From Lewinellaceae bacterium (lineage in GTDB: Bacteria > Bacteroidota > Bacteroidia > Chitinophagales > Saprospiraceae), in contig JACJXZ010000009.1 in NCBI GenBank assembly GCA_020636375.1, positions 310,001 to 374,000 of the forward strand: a stretch of DNA of 64,000 nucleotides. Reading direction: 5' to 3'. This document shows, piece by piece, positions 36,181 to 45,005 of this stretch (within the stretch, counting starts at the first letter, position 1; each line of letters opens with the position of its first letter). The notes beneath the pieces were generated by a model that was not told the origin of the DNA, did no database searches, and was given only the letters and a program-made list of their open reading frames with translations. The position numbers and the translations under genes were made by a program.

Positions 36181-37092
36181 ATGAAAAAAATTAACTATAT
36201 CATCCCTCTCCTCCTTTTCCTTTTGACGATGCTCTCCTGTCGCAAGGACGTCAAAATCAAGCCCGATTCCTCCTACGAGAGCCAACTGTTCATCGAAAGC
36301 ATTTTATTTCCGGGGGAAGTGCCCAAGGTTTACCTCAGCCGGAGCCAGCCCTTCTTCAACGAGGAGGTCACCCCCCAGGAGATGTTCGCCCGTGGGGCAG
36401 AAGTATTCCTGTCGAACGGCGCTCAGGAAGAAAAACTGCAACCGGATTCCACTTTCGACAAGTTCCGGTGCCGCTGGGTGCCTTATTATGCGGGGACAGT
36501 ACCTGCCGAGTACGGCAAAACCTACCAACTGACGGTCACCTACCAGGGTGAAACGTATACAGCCACAACCACAATCGACCAGGCCAGGGTCAACCTTGAC
36601 GAGGTAGAATACACGCCCGAGTTCTTCGACGTATACGGCGGCCACGACGGGGTCATCCTCCGGTTCCGGGATGCACCGGGCGAAAAAAACTTCTACCGCT
36701 TCCAGATGGACCGCTTTCTCGACACTTCCCGTCACCACGCCCACATCCTGGAAGTCCTGGTAAATGACTGCACCAACGGCGAAAAGTTCTGGATCACCGA
36801 CCTGGGGCGCACCATTTTCCGCGACGAGAACAACGACGGACAGCCGATGGAACTCTACGCCGAGGTCTCCTTCGAGTATCGGCGGGGCGATACGGCCTAC
36901 ATTTACCTGCAGTCCCTGGATGAAACCGCAGCCGCTTTTTACGAGGATATCGACAACCAGCTGCAATCTATCCTGAACCCCTTCGTGGAACCTGTTTTCC
37001 TGAAATCTGCCATCGAAGGGACGATCGGGGTGTTCGGGTCTGCCGTCCGTTCGGATACGGTAGTGTTTGTGTATCCGCAGGATAACCCATAG
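36181..37092 (+). CDS. DUF4249 lipoprotein, partner of the TonB receptor
   Basis: 303 residues. The lipoprotein signal ends LLTMLSC. The body has the DUF4249 order: LFIESILFPGEVPKVYLSRS, a Y-rich beta-sandwich (GKTYQLTVTYQGETYTATTT), FYRFQMDRFL, and a C-terminal DTAYIYLQSLDETAAAFYED. Family members sit next to TonB receptors and probably act as surface-exposed ligand-binding lipoproteins. It is 76 bp after the receptor on the same strand. Confidence 0.87.
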   Translation: MKKINYIIPLLLFLLTMLSCRKDVKIKPDSSYESQLFIESILFPGEVPKVYLSRSQPFFNEEVTPQEMFARGAEVFLSNGAQEEKLQPDSTFDKFRCRWVPYYAGTVPAEYGKTYQLTVTYQGETYTATTTIDQARVNLDEVEYTPEFFDVYGGHDGVILRFRDAPGEKNFYRFQMDRFLDTSRHHAHILEVLVNDCTNGEKFWITDLGRTIFRDENNDGQPMELYAEVSFEYRRGDTAYIYLQSLDETAAAFYEDIDNQLQSILNPFVEPVFLKSAIEGTIGVFGSAVRSDTVVFVYPQDNP

Positions 37093-37202
37093 AGTGGTTT
37101 GGTTGCAGTAGTTTCTCATGTAAGGTGCGCACGCGGCGATACGTGCATGCTCTACACGAGAAATTGCTGGTTTGGTTGGCCGGGGAGACGGGGAGGAGTC
37201 AT

Positions 37203-38048
37203 TTATTTCAGGATCAAATTATCGATAAGGCGGACGCCGCCCACCCAGATGGCGGCGCAGGCGACGACAGAGGCGGGGCTGCTGTAATCCGGCACAGGTT
37301 GGAGGGTTTGGCCGTCGGCCAGTTCGAAGTATTCGGGTTCCAGGCCGAGGGATTTCAGGTGTTCCATGGCTTTGGCTTCTACTTCGCGGGGGGAGAGCTG
37401 GCGGGCCCAGCTGGCGGCCTGTTGGAGGGTTTGGTAGAGGGCGGCGGCCCGTTCCCGTTGTTCGGGGCTCAGGCGCTGGTTGCGGGAGCTCATGGCCAGG
37501 CCGTTTTTTTCGCGGACGATGGGACAGGAGATCACCTCTACCGGGAGTTCAAGGGTGCGGGCCATGTGCTGCACGATGAGGAATTGCTGGTAATCCTTCT
37601 GCCCCATGAAGAGCTTTTGGGGTTCTACGATGTCGAGCAGGCGTTTGACCACCTGGGCCACCCCGTCGAAGTGGCCGGGGCGGAAGCGCCCTTCCATGGG
37701 CAGGGCCAGCGGGCCGAAATCCACCTCCACCTGGGTTTCGAGCCCGGGAGGGTAGACTTCTTCGACGGAGGGCATAAAAACCGCGTGGCAACCCGCTTTG
37801 TAGAGCATGGTAAGGTCCGTAGTGGGAGTCCGGGGGTACTTTTCCAGGTCGGAAGCCTGGTTGAACTGGGTAGGGTTGACAAAAATGCTGGAAACGGTAC
37901 ACTGGGCCGCCTCCAGCGACTGCCGGACGAGGGAGAGGTGGCCTTCGTGGAGGGCACCCATTGTGGGGACAAAACCGATAGGCCTGTTCTTATTTCGGAA
38001 TAATTCCAGGTATCTCCGGAGGCTGCTGATTTTCTTGAAAAGGTACAT
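37203..38048 (-). CDS. panC: Pantothenate synthetase
   Basis: The enzyme joins pantoate and beta-alanine using ATP, the last step of pantothenate synthesis. The nucleotide-binding motif GALHEGHLSLV and FVNPTQF near the N-terminus, LDIVEPQKLFMGQKDYQQ in the middle and the KMSKS-like MSSRNQRLSPEQR confirm it. I choose the ATG at 38048 (MYLFKKISSLRRYL); the frame opens six codons earlier. It is divergent from the glycogen-synthase-type gene, a common arrangement in Bacteroidota. About 281 residues, the usual length. Confidence 0.95.
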   Translation of the reverse strand: MYLFKKISSLRRYLELFRNKNRPIGFVPTMGALHEGHLSLVRQSLEAAQCTVSSIFVNPTQFNQASDLEKYPRTPTTDLTMLYKAGCHAVFMPSVEEVYPPGLETQVEVDFGPLALPMEGRFRPGHFDGVAQVVKRLLDIVEPQKLFMGQKDYQQFLIVQHMARTLELPVEVISCPIVREKNGLAMSSRNQRLSPEQRERAAALYQTLQQAASWARQLSPREVEAKAMEHLKSLGLEPEYFELADGQTLQPVPDYSSPASVVACAAIWVGGVRLIDNLILK

Positions 38049-38145
38049 TTGACGTGGAATGAACAACCAATCTGCGAATATAGGCGTTTTTGTTAACAGA
38101 GTATTAAGTTCAGCTTAAATACAGGAAAATCAGCGAATTTTTGCT

Positions 38146-38153
38146 AAATTTGC
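38146..38153 (+). promoter_or_regulatory. -7 box for the glycogen-synthase-type gene
   Basis: TAAATTTG matches TAnnTTTG exactly and lies 55 bp before the start codon, in the divergent gap with panC. A -33 TTG is not clear. Confidence 0.55.
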
Positions 38154-38208
38154 AGTCTTGTTCCTTGAACCTTTGGAGAAATAGTTTTTCCTTAAATACT
38201 TTTTGTCT

Positions 38209-39036
38209 ATGAGTAAAAAGAAAGTGCTGATCGTAACGCAGGAAATGCACCCCTATACCGCACTCTCCGAAATATCCAACATAGCCCGAAAGCTTCCGCA
38301 ACATATTCAGGAAAGCGGCATGGAAATTCGCGTTTTGATGCCCCGTTTCGGAACGATCAATGAACGCAGGCACCGGCTGCACGAGGTCGTCCGCCTTTCC
38401 GGGATGAACATTATCGTCGATGACGATGACTTCCCGCTGATCATCAAGGTAGCTTCGCTGCCGGAAGCCCGCATGCAGGTATACTTTCTCGATAATGAAG
38501 ACTTCTTTAAGCGCAAGCGCGTCTTTACCAATGAAGCTGGAGAACCCTTTGAAGACAACGCCGACCGCATGGTGTTCTTCTGCAAAGGCGTTATCGAGAC
38601 CGTCAAGAAATTTGGCTGGCCGCCGGATATCATCCATTGCCACGGCTGGATGACGAGCCTCATCCCGCTCTACCTCAAGACGGCCTACAAGAACGAGCCG
38701 CTTTTCCAGCATTCAAAGGTCGTTTATTCCATTTACAACAATGCCCTGGATAAGGCCTTCAACGATACATTCGTCGCTAAAGCTTCCATCAATAACCTCA
38801 GCGAAGAGGACCTCCGGGCATATCAGAATGGCGCCGGGGCCACGCTTCACAAAGGTGCTATTTCTTACGCCGACGCCCTGGTGATCGGCAGCGAAGAACT
38901 CAGTGAGCCCGTTTCAAAAGCGCTTCACAGCGTCGATAAACCTGTTATGGAATTCCTGGGCGATGATGAAAACCTGGATGCTTTCCTGGAATTCTATAAT
39001 TCCCTCACCGCCGAAGAGGTGGAAGAGGGGAAATAA
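38209..39036 (+). CDS. Glycogen/starch synthase N-terminal-domain protein
   Basis: 275 residues matching only the first half of GT5 glycogen synthases: KKVLIVTQEMHPYTALSEIS, IRVLMPRFGTINERRHRLHE, MVFFCKGVIETVKKFGWPPD and IIHCHGWMTSLIPLYLKT. The second Rossmann domain is absent, as is usual for this Bacteroidota family next to panC, so a full glucosyltransferase role is doubtful. The start is the ATG at 38209; a TTG six bases earlier is in frame. The DUF4270 gene follows on the same strand. Confidence 0.85.
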   Translation: MSKKKVLIVTQEMHPYTALSEISNIARKLPQHIQESGMEIRVLMPRFGTINERRHRLHEVVRLSGMNIIVDDDDFPLIIKVASLPEARMQVYFLDNEDFFKRKRVFTNEAGEPFEDNADRMVFFCKGVIETVKKFGWPPDIIHCHGWMTSLIPLYLKTAYKNEPLFQHSKVVYSIYNNALDKAFNDTFVAKASINNLSEEDLRAYQNGAGATLHKGAISYADALVIGSEELSEPVSKALHSVDKPVMEFLGDDENLDAFLEFYNSLTAEEVEEGK

Positions 39037-39197
39037 AACAGGCTGCGCAGCCGTACCCTCTCCTTCAGCCATTAGTTTAAAAAGCGAATCCGCCTGATGA
39101 TCACGCCGGGGCAGGAGCGCCCCTGTGTGAGAGAACCGGTGCCCGGAATCTCCGGGGCCGGCCAACAAAACAGGACGGCACGGTATTCATTTATCTG

Positions 39198-40562
39198 ATG
39201 GCAAAACAGAAAAACTTTATGAGACTAACCTTTTTTGCTTTAGTTCTGGCGGTTATCGCTTCCGCCTATTCGTGCGCTGACCCCACCCAGGTCGGGGCCG
39301 GCCTGCTGGAAGAAGACAGGGCGGACGTGGGCTTTTCTGATACGCTTTCGATCGTGAGTTCCACCGTAGCCAATGACTCGATCCGGACCTACAGCCCTTT
39401 TTCGTCCAGCCAGCTGGGCACCTATCTTCTGGGCAACCTCAACGACCCGGTTTTCGGGCGTTCCTCCTCCAGCATTTACGCGCAGGTGTATCCACAGAGC
39501 AGCAGCCCCGGTTTCGGTGCGGCAACGGTAGTGGATTCTATCATCCTCGTGCTGCCGTACAATGTCGATGGTTTATACGGCAAGACGGAGGGGGAGGAAT
39601 TTGGCATCGACGTTTTTCAGCTGGCAGAAGTACTCCAGGAGAACGAGGAGTATTTTTCCAGCCAGGAAGCTGCCGTTGAAGCCATGCCTGTGGGTTCAGC
39701 CCGGGCGATGGTCAGCACGGACAGCCTCGCGTTCACCGATTATGATGACACGGACACGGTGGCGGCCCGTTTCCCCCACTACCGCATAACCCTGGACGAC
39801 GCCGTGGCCAGCTATCTCGTCGGCCTGGAGTCAAACATTTATGCGGACGACAGCCTTTTCCTGGACGCCTTCAAGGGCATCCACCTGCGGCCCACCACGG
39901 AAAATGAGGGTATGCTTAGCTTCCGCCTGCTTTCACAGGATGCGGGGATTTACCTCTACTACCGCGATTCCATCAACGGAAAGCCCAAGCGCTTCCTCTA
40001 CGATTTTGACATCGAACCTACGGTCCGGTTCACCAACTTTAAACACGACTATGACGGCGCACCGGTCAATGATTTTCTGGATGGCGCCACGGAGGACAGC
40101 ATTATCTTCATCCAGGGGATGAGCGGCGTGTCGGCCCGGCTGGAGATTCCCAACGTGGCCAACCTCCGTGGATTGGTGGTCAATAAGGCCGAACTGGAGT
40201 TCTACGTCGCTGATGTCGGTGGGGATGAAGCAGCGTTTACCCCCTGCCCCCAGTTGATCCTTACGACGCCGGATGACGAAGATCTGCAGGTAGTGGTCGA
40301 AGATATTTCCATCATCCTCTCGCAGCGCCGCAACCTGGCGGAAGTGTTCGGGGGAACGCCGATCGAAGGCACCTCCGGAAGCCCCGCTCTTTACCGGATG
40401 AATATATCTGCTCATTTCCAGGATATCATCGACGGCAACAGGAAAAACGTACTGTTTATCACGCCACTCCAGAAAGCGGAGACGGCTTCCCGCACCATCC
40501 TCTACGGCGCCAGCCATCCGCAGTATGGGATCAGGTTGAAACTGGCATTTACAAAACTATAA
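39198..40562 (+). CDS. DUF4270 lipoprotein
   Basis: 454 residues. The lipoprotein signal ends AYSC, followed by ADPTQVGAGLLEEDRADVGF, the standard DUF4270 opening. Further motifs are YLLGNLNDPVFGRSSSSIYAQ and VDSIILVLPYN, with a late KAELEFYV and a C-terminal YGIRLKLAFTKL. These are envelope proteins of unknown function, conserved next to the panC/glycogen-synthase/glmS genes in the phylum. A second in-frame ATG (39219) is also possible as the start. Confidence 0.88.
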   Translation: MAKQKNFMRLTFFALVLAVIASAYSCADPTQVGAGLLEEDRADVGFSDTLSIVSSTVANDSIRTYSPFSSSQLGTYLLGNLNDPVFGRSSSSIYAQVYPQSSSPGFGAATVVDSIILVLPYNVDGLYGKTEGEEFGIDVFQLAEVLQENEEYFSSQEAAVEAMPVGSARAMVSTDSLAFTDYDDTDTVAARFPHYRITLDDAVASYLVGLESNIYADDSLFLDAFKGIHLRPTTENEGMLSFRLLSQDAGIYLYYRDSINGKPKRFLYDFDIEPTVRFTNFKHDYDGAPVNDFLDGATEDSIIFIQGMSGVSARLEIPNVANLRGLVVNKAELEFYVADVGGDEAAFTPCPQLILTTPDDEDLQVVVEDISIILSQRRNLAEVFGGTPIEGTSGSPALYRMNISAHFQDIIDGNRKNVLFITPLQKAETASRTILYGASHPQYGIRLKLAFTKL

Positions 40563-40578
40563 TTTATCATTGGCCTTT

Positions 40579-40663
40579 AGAGCATATTTGGAGGTGGTGC
40601 TTTAGCAGCCTAAATAGCCTGCCCCGTACACAAAGTGTCGGGGGCCACCTCCAAACATGCTCT
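40579..40663. repeat. Cruciform-like inverted repeat upstream of glmS
   Basis: AGAGCATATTTGGAGGTGG is matched by its inverse CCACCTCCAAACATGCTCT (18 of 19 positions). The interior holds a second hairpin (CCCCGTACAC / GTGTCGGGG, imperfect) and a GCTTTAGC/TAAATAGC pair. The 85-bp structure ends 30 bp before the glmS start. It could be the DUF4270 terminator, a leader RNA structure, or a small mobile repeat. Confidence 0.65.
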
Positions 40664-40693
40664 TAGCCAAAACCATCAAAGACGTTCTTAACT

Positions 40694-42532
40694 ATGTGTG
40701 GTATTGTCGCCTACCTCGGCCCCCAGCAAGCTTACCCCATTCTGATAAAAGGCCTGAAACGCCTGGAATATCGCGGCTATGACAGCGCCGGGATCGCCAT
40801 CCTCAACGGCGGGGTCAAAGTCTTTAAAAAGAAAGGGAAAGTACAGGAACTGGAAGCTTTTATCCAGCAGGTCCATAAAAACAGCACGATCGGCATCGGC
40901 CATACCCGATGGGCCACCCACGGGGCGCCCGACGACATCAACGCCCACCCCCACCGGTCGGGCAACGGCAGGCTATGCCTCGTCCACAACGGCATCATCG
41001 AGAATTACGCCCTGCTCAAAACCGCCCTGGAAAAAGAGGGCCACACCTTCGAAAGCGAAACGGACACGGAGGTGCTGGTCCACCTGATCGAAGAACTTCA
41101 GGAGCGGGACAACCTGCCGCTGGAGGAAGCGGTGCGCGTTGCCCTCACGCGGGTCGTGGGCGCCTATGCCATCGTGGTGATGGATAAACAGGACCCCAAT
41201 AAGCTGGTCGCTGCCCGCAAGGCCAGCCCGCTGGTGATCGGGATCGGGGAAGGGGAATTCTTCCTGGCTTCCGACGCCACGCCCATCATCGAACATACCC
41301 GGACGGTAGTGTACCTCAACGACGAAGAGATCGCCGTCGTCCGGCGCTCCGGCGACATGCAGATCAAGACCATCGACAATGAGGTGCAGGCGCCCTTCCT
41401 CCACGAACTCGATATGAAGATCGAGATGCTGGAAAAAGGAGGCTTCGACTACTTCATGCTCAAGGAAATCTACGAGCAACCGACGACGATCGCCGATTGC
41501 ATGCGCGGGCGGGTCAACGCCGAAAAGGGCCTCGTCCGCCTGGGGGGGCTGGAAGAGCACATCAACCGCATCGCCAAGGCCAAGCGTTTCATCGTTGCGG
41601 CCTGCGGCACTTCCTGGCACTCCGGCCTCATCGGGGAATACCTCTTCGAAGACCTGGCCCGGATACCCGTGGAGGTGGAGTATGCCTCTGAATTGCGCTA
41701 CCGCAACCCCATCATCACCGAAGAGGACGTCGTCATCGCCATCTCCCAGTCGGGAGAAACCGCCGATACCCTGGCCGCCCTCGAGCTGGCCAAAGAAAAA
41801 GGGGCCATGATCTACGGCATCGTCAATGCCGTAGGCTCTTCCATCGCCCGGATCACCGACGCCGGGTCCTATATTCACGCCGGGCCGGAGATCGGCGTAG
41901 CCTCTACCAAGGCGTTCACCGGCCAGGTTACCCTGCTGACCATGATGGCCCTGACCCTCGCGGAAAAACGGGGAACCATCTCGAAGTCCTACTTCCGGCA
42001 ACTGGCCAGCGAGTTGGCCATTATTCCAAAGAAAGTACAAAAGGTGCTGGAATACGACGAACGGATTAAGTATATTGCGAGTGAAATCAAGGACAAACAC
42101 AACGCCCTTTACCTCGGAAGAGGATACAACTTCCCCGTGGCGCTGGAAGGGGCGCTCAAACTTAAAGAAATTTCCTATATCCACGCTGAAGGCTATCCCG
42201 CCGCGGAAATGAAACACGGCCCGATAGCCCTGATCGACGAGCAGATGCCCGTCATCGTCATCGCTACCAACAAAAGCGCTTACGATAAGATCGCCAGCAA
42301 CATTCAGGAAGTGAAAGCCCGAAAGGGAATGGTCATCGCCGTAGTCACGGAAGGCGACAAGGTCATCAGCAAAATGGCCGATTATGTCATCGAAATCCCG
42401 GACACGGAAGAACCGCTTACGCCACTACTCTCCGTTATCCCCCTGCAGCTGCTTTCTTACCACATCGCGGTAATGAGGGGCTGCAATGTCGACCAACCGA
42501 GAAACCTGGCTAAATCTGTAACCGTAGAATAA
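40694..42532 (+). CDS. glmS: Glutamine-fructose-6-phosphate aminotransferase
   Basis: Makes glucosamine-6-phosphate from fructose-6-phosphate and glutamine, the first step to UDP-GlcNAc. The nucleophile Cys2 (MCGIVAYLGP), the glutaminase motifs YRGYDSAGIA, HTRWATHG and HPHRSG, two SIS domains (VAACGTSWHS, ISQSGETADT) and the C-terminal DQPRNLAKSVTVE are all present. 612 residues, full length. It is followed after 14 bp by DUF4290 and then murA, so UDP-GlcNAc production and peptidoglycan entry are linked in one operon. Confidence 0.96.
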   Translation: MCGIVAYLGPQQAYPILIKGLKRLEYRGYDSAGIAILNGGVKVFKKKGKVQELEAFIQQVHKNSTIGIGHTRWATHGAPDDINAHPHRSGNGRLCLVHNGIIENYALLKTALEKEGHTFESETDTEVLVHLIEELQERDNLPLEEAVRVALTRVVGAYAIVVMDKQDPNKLVAARKASPLVIGIGEGEFFLASDATPIIEHTRTVVYLNDEEIAVVRRSGDMQIKTIDNEVQAPFLHELDMKIEMLEKGGFDYFMLKEIYEQPTTIADCMRGRVNAEKGLVRLGGLEEHINRIAKAKRFIVAACGTSWHSGLIGEYLFEDLARIPVEVEYASELRYRNPIITEEDVVIAISQSGETADTLAALELAKEKGAMIYGIVNAVGSSIARITDAGSYIHAGPEIGVASTKAFTGQVTLLTMMALTLAEKRGTISKSYFRQLASELAIIPKKVQKVLEYDERIKYIASEIKDKHNALYLGRGYNFPVALEGALKLKEISYIHAEGYPAAEMKHGPIALIDEQMPVIVIATNKSAYDKIASNIQEVKARKGMVIAVVTEGDKVISKMADYVIEIPDTEEPLTPLLSVIPLQLLSYHIAVMRGCNVDQPRNLAKSVTVE

Positions 42533-42546
42533 GTAAAATCAAAAAT

Positions 42547-43275
42547 ATGAGTGATCCATTAAACGATGGGATGGAGTACAATTCCGCCAGGGAAGACCTC
42601 ATCATCCCGGAATACGGGCGCAACGTCCAGAAGCTGATCAACCACGCCAAAACGATAGAAGACCCGGCCTACCGCCAGAAATTCGTCGAAGCGGTGGTCG
42701 ACCTGATGCAGCAGATGCACCCCCAAAGCCGCAATATCGACGACTACCGCGACAAACTGTGGAAGCACGTCTTCCGCATCGCCAAATACCAGCTGGACGT
42801 CGTACCGCCCGGCGGTAAAAAACCCCGCCCGGAAGACAGCCAGAAACGCCCCGAAAAGGTGGGCTATCCGGTCATGGAGGCCAAGTACCGCCACTACGGC
42901 CACAATGTACAACAACTGATCAAGAAGGCGCTGTCTATGCCGCCCGGCCCCAAACGCGAAGGGTTCGTCGCCGTCATCGGCTCTTATATGAAACTGGCCT
43001 ACCGCACCTGGAATAAAGAACATTACGTGAGCGACGACATCATCAAAGGAGACCTCGAAACCCTGTCCAACGGGCAGTTGTCGCTGGATGACAGCGCCTC
43101 CCTCGACAACCTCTCCCGGCCCAGCCGCCGCAGCAAGCCCCAGCAGCAGCAGCGCAGTTCTTCCCGGGACAGAGACAGAGACAGAGACAGGGACAGGGAC
43201 AGAGATAGGGACAGGGACAACGGGGGCGGAAGGAATAGCGATAAACCGCGCCGCAGTTACCGAAGGAAGAAATAA
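42547..43275 (+). CDS. DUF4290 protein with Arg-Asp repeat tail
   Basis: Residues about 10-170 follow the DUF4290 family (NSAREDLIIPEYGRNVQKLI, NIDDYRDKLWKHVFRIA, YGHNVQQLIKKAL, YMKLAYRTWNKEHYVSDDII). The tail is a low-complexity stretch: a Gln run, then about ten RD dipeptides, then a basic end. The Arg-Asp part is encoded by a GACAGG/GACAGA hexamer array, so its length could vary by slippage. It sits between glmS and murA, a conserved position in the phylum. Function is unknown; the basic tail may bind nucleic acid. Confidence 0.85.
   Translation: MSDPLNDGMEYNSAREDLIIPEYGRNVQKLINHAKTIEDPAYRQKFVEAVVDLMQQMHPQSRNIDDYRDKLWKHVFRIAKYQLDVVPPGGKKPRPEDSQKRPEKVGYPVMEAKYRHYGHNVQQLIKKALSMPPGPKREGFVAVIGSYMKLAYRTWNKEHYVSDDIIKGDLETLSNGQLSLDDSASLDNLSRPSRRSKPQQQQRSSSRDRDRDRDRDRDRDRDRDNGGGRNSDKPRRSYRRKK
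43169..43223 (+). repeat. GACAGR hexamer tandem repeat inside the DUF4290 gene
   Basis: Roughly nine consecutive copies of a six-base unit (GACAGA, GACAGG, GATAGG) encode alternating Arg and Asp. In-frame gain or loss would leave the reading frame intact. Confidence 0.8.
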
Positions 43276-43278
43276 CTT

Positions 43279-44595
43279 ATGTCCCTGGACGCATTTGAAG
43301 TTATCGGCGGCACGCCCTTAAAGGGTTCGATCATTCCCCAGGGGGCCAAGAACGAGGCCCTGCAGGTGATCTGCGCCGCCCTGCTCACTGACGAGAAAGT
43401 AACCATTTCCAACATTCCGGATATCCTGGACGTCAACCTGCTGATCAGCCTGCTGCAGGGGCTGGGCGTTTCCGTCGAGCATGTAGCCAAAGAAACCTAC
43501 TGCTTCCAGGCCCGGTCTGTCGACCTGGAGTACTTCGAATCCCGGGAATTCCGGCAGAACGCCGGGCGCATCCGCGGCTCGGTCATGCTCATCGCGCCCC
43601 TGCTGGCCCGCTTCGGGCGGGCGATCCTGCCCAAACCGGGTGGAGACAAGATCGGCCGCCGCCGCCTCGACACCCATTTCCTGGGGCTGGAGAAGCTCGG
43701 TGCCGCGTTCACCTACAATCCGGCCCGCAACCAATACGACGTGGCGTCCGACGGCCTGAAGGGCGCCTATATCCTGATGGACGAAATATCCGTGACCGGA
43801 ACGGCCAACGTAGTGATGGGTGCCGTGCTGGCCGAAGGAACCACCCAGATCTATAACGCGGCCTGTGAACCCTACGTACAACAACTGTGCCGCCTGCTCA
43901 ACCGCATGGGCGCCCGCATCTCGGGCATCGGCTCCAACCTGCTGGCCATCGAGGGCGTTCCCCGCCTGGGGGCTGCCGAACACCGCCTGCTGCCGGATAT
44001 GATCGAGGTGGGCAGCTTCATCGGCCTGGCCGCCATGACCCAGTCCGAGATCACCATCAAAGATGCCCGGGTGGAAGAGCTGGGCATTATCCCCCGCGTC
44101 TTTGAGCGCATGGGCATCCGGATGGAATTCCGGGGAGACGACATCTTCATCCCCCGCCAGGAAGAATACGAAATACAGACCTTCATCGACGGCTCCATCA
44201 TGACCGTCTACGACGCCCCCTGGCCGGGCTTCACGCCCGACCTGATGAGCATCGTGCTGGTGGTGGCCACGCAGGCCAAGGGCAGCGTGCTGGTCCACCA
44301 AAAGATGTTCGAAAGCCGCCTCTTCTTCGTCGACAAACTCATCGACATGGGCGCCCAGATCATCCTCTGCGACCCGCACCGGGCAACCGTCATCGGCCTG
44401 GGCCGCCGCTTCCAGCTGCGCGGCATCGAAATGACTTCGCCGGACATACGGGCCGGCGTGGCCCTGCTCATCGCCGCCCTTTCCGCCAAAGGAACCAGCA
44501 TCATCCACAACATCCATCAGATCGACCGGGGCTACCAGGCTATCGATGAGCGCCTGCGGGCGCTGGGAGCGCAGGTGCGGCGGGTGGAGGGGTGA
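43279..44595 (+). CDS. murA: UDP-GlcNAc enolpyruvyl transferase
   Basis: Transfers enolpyruvate from PEP to UDP-GlcNAc, the first committed step of peptidoglycan synthesis. QGAKNEALQVICAALLTDEK, RIRGSVMLIAPLLARFG and FIGLAAMTQSEITIKDA identify it. 438 residues. The catalytic loop reads GGDKIGRRRLDTH: the usual Cys of MurA (GGCxIG) is Asp at position 123. Enzymes with Asp here remain active but resist fosfomycin (known for Chlamydia and Mycobacterium). The gene starts 3 bp after the DUF4290 stop. Confidence 0.95.
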   Translation: MSLDAFEVIGGTPLKGSIIPQGAKNEALQVICAALLTDEKVTISNIPDILDVNLLISLLQGLGVSVEHVAKETYCFQARSVDLEYFESREFRQNAGRIRGSVMLIAPLLARFGRAILPKPGGDKIGRRRLDTHFLGLEKLGAAFTYNPARNQYDVASDGLKGAYILMDEISVTGTANVVMGAVLAEGTTQIYNAACEPYVQQLCRLLNRMGARISGIGSNLLAIEGVPRLGAAEHRLLPDMIEVGSFIGLAAMTQSEITIKDARVEELGIIPRVFERMGIRMEFRGDDIFIPRQEEYEIQTFIDGSIMTVYDAPWPGFTPDLMSIVLVVATQAKGSVLVHQKMFESRLFFVDKLIDMGAQIILCDPHRATVIGLGRRFQLRGIEMTSPDIRAGVALLIAALSAKGTSIIHNIHQIDRGYQAIDERLRALGAQVRRVEG

Positions 44596-44714
44596 GGTTG
44601 GATATGGCTATCGATGCTCTTTTTTTCTCTGGTGCGGGAAAAGCATTGCTGACGGCCGTGTCATTCGCGGCTTCTGCCTGACCTTCGTCCCTTTGCTCAT
44701 AAGCAAAGCCGCAT

Positions 44715-44848
44715 GGCTACCCATTCATCCTATGAAATAGCGAAGCATTAATTTCACAGGGTAAACAGGTGGATGGCCCTGTCCCCCAAGCCTTTGGGGT
44801 AAATAGTTTTATAGGATGCCCGGTGCTGGCAGGGCGAGCGGGATAGCC
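44715..44848. repeat. MITE-like inverted-repeat element, copy 3 (divergent)
   Basis: The element begins GGCTACCCAT and ends GCGGGATAGCC, matching the outer ends of the elements at 3397 and 10845. Inside, CATCCTATGAAA and TTTTATAGGATG form a second inverted pair. The inner sequence differs from the other two, so it is related only through its ends. Confidence 0.4.
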
Positions 44849-44888
44849 GCTCCGAAGGCTCTGGGTAGTTTTAAAAACAAAAAATTGC

Positions 44889-44896
44889 TATCTTTG
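44889..44896 (+). promoter_or_regulatory. -7 box for the GIY-YIG gene
   Basis: TATCTTTG matches TAnnTTTG exactly, preceded by an A/T-rich segment, about 110 bp before the GIY-YIG start. Confidence 0.5.
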
Positions 44897-45005
44897 TCCA
44901 TATACAGCGCCCTGCTTTCGCATGAGTAATAACCTGCCTGAAAAACCCCTTCGGACTGGCTGCCACCGTCAATCCGAAGCTGTTCGAGAACAAAACAGAT
45001 TACTC

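Larger units (their letters stand above)
44596..45005. other. Intergenic region with repeat element and promoter
   Basis: The gap holds a MITE-like element (44715-44848), a small GGGG/CCCC hairpin (CCCCAAGCCTTTGGGG at 44784-44799), and a -7 box for the next gene. The 44922 reading-frame start is probably spurious, since the conserved protein begins at 45006. Confidence 0.6.

Noticed and set aside
40579..40693. A glmS ribozyme in the glmS leader
   Set aside because: The leader is short, built of simple inverted repeats, and lacks the double-pseudoknot core of the Firmicutes ribozyme.
43169..43223. A CRISPR-like or microsatellite locus
   Set aside because: The repeat unit is six bases with no spacers and lies inside an intact reading frame, so it is a coding tandem repeat.
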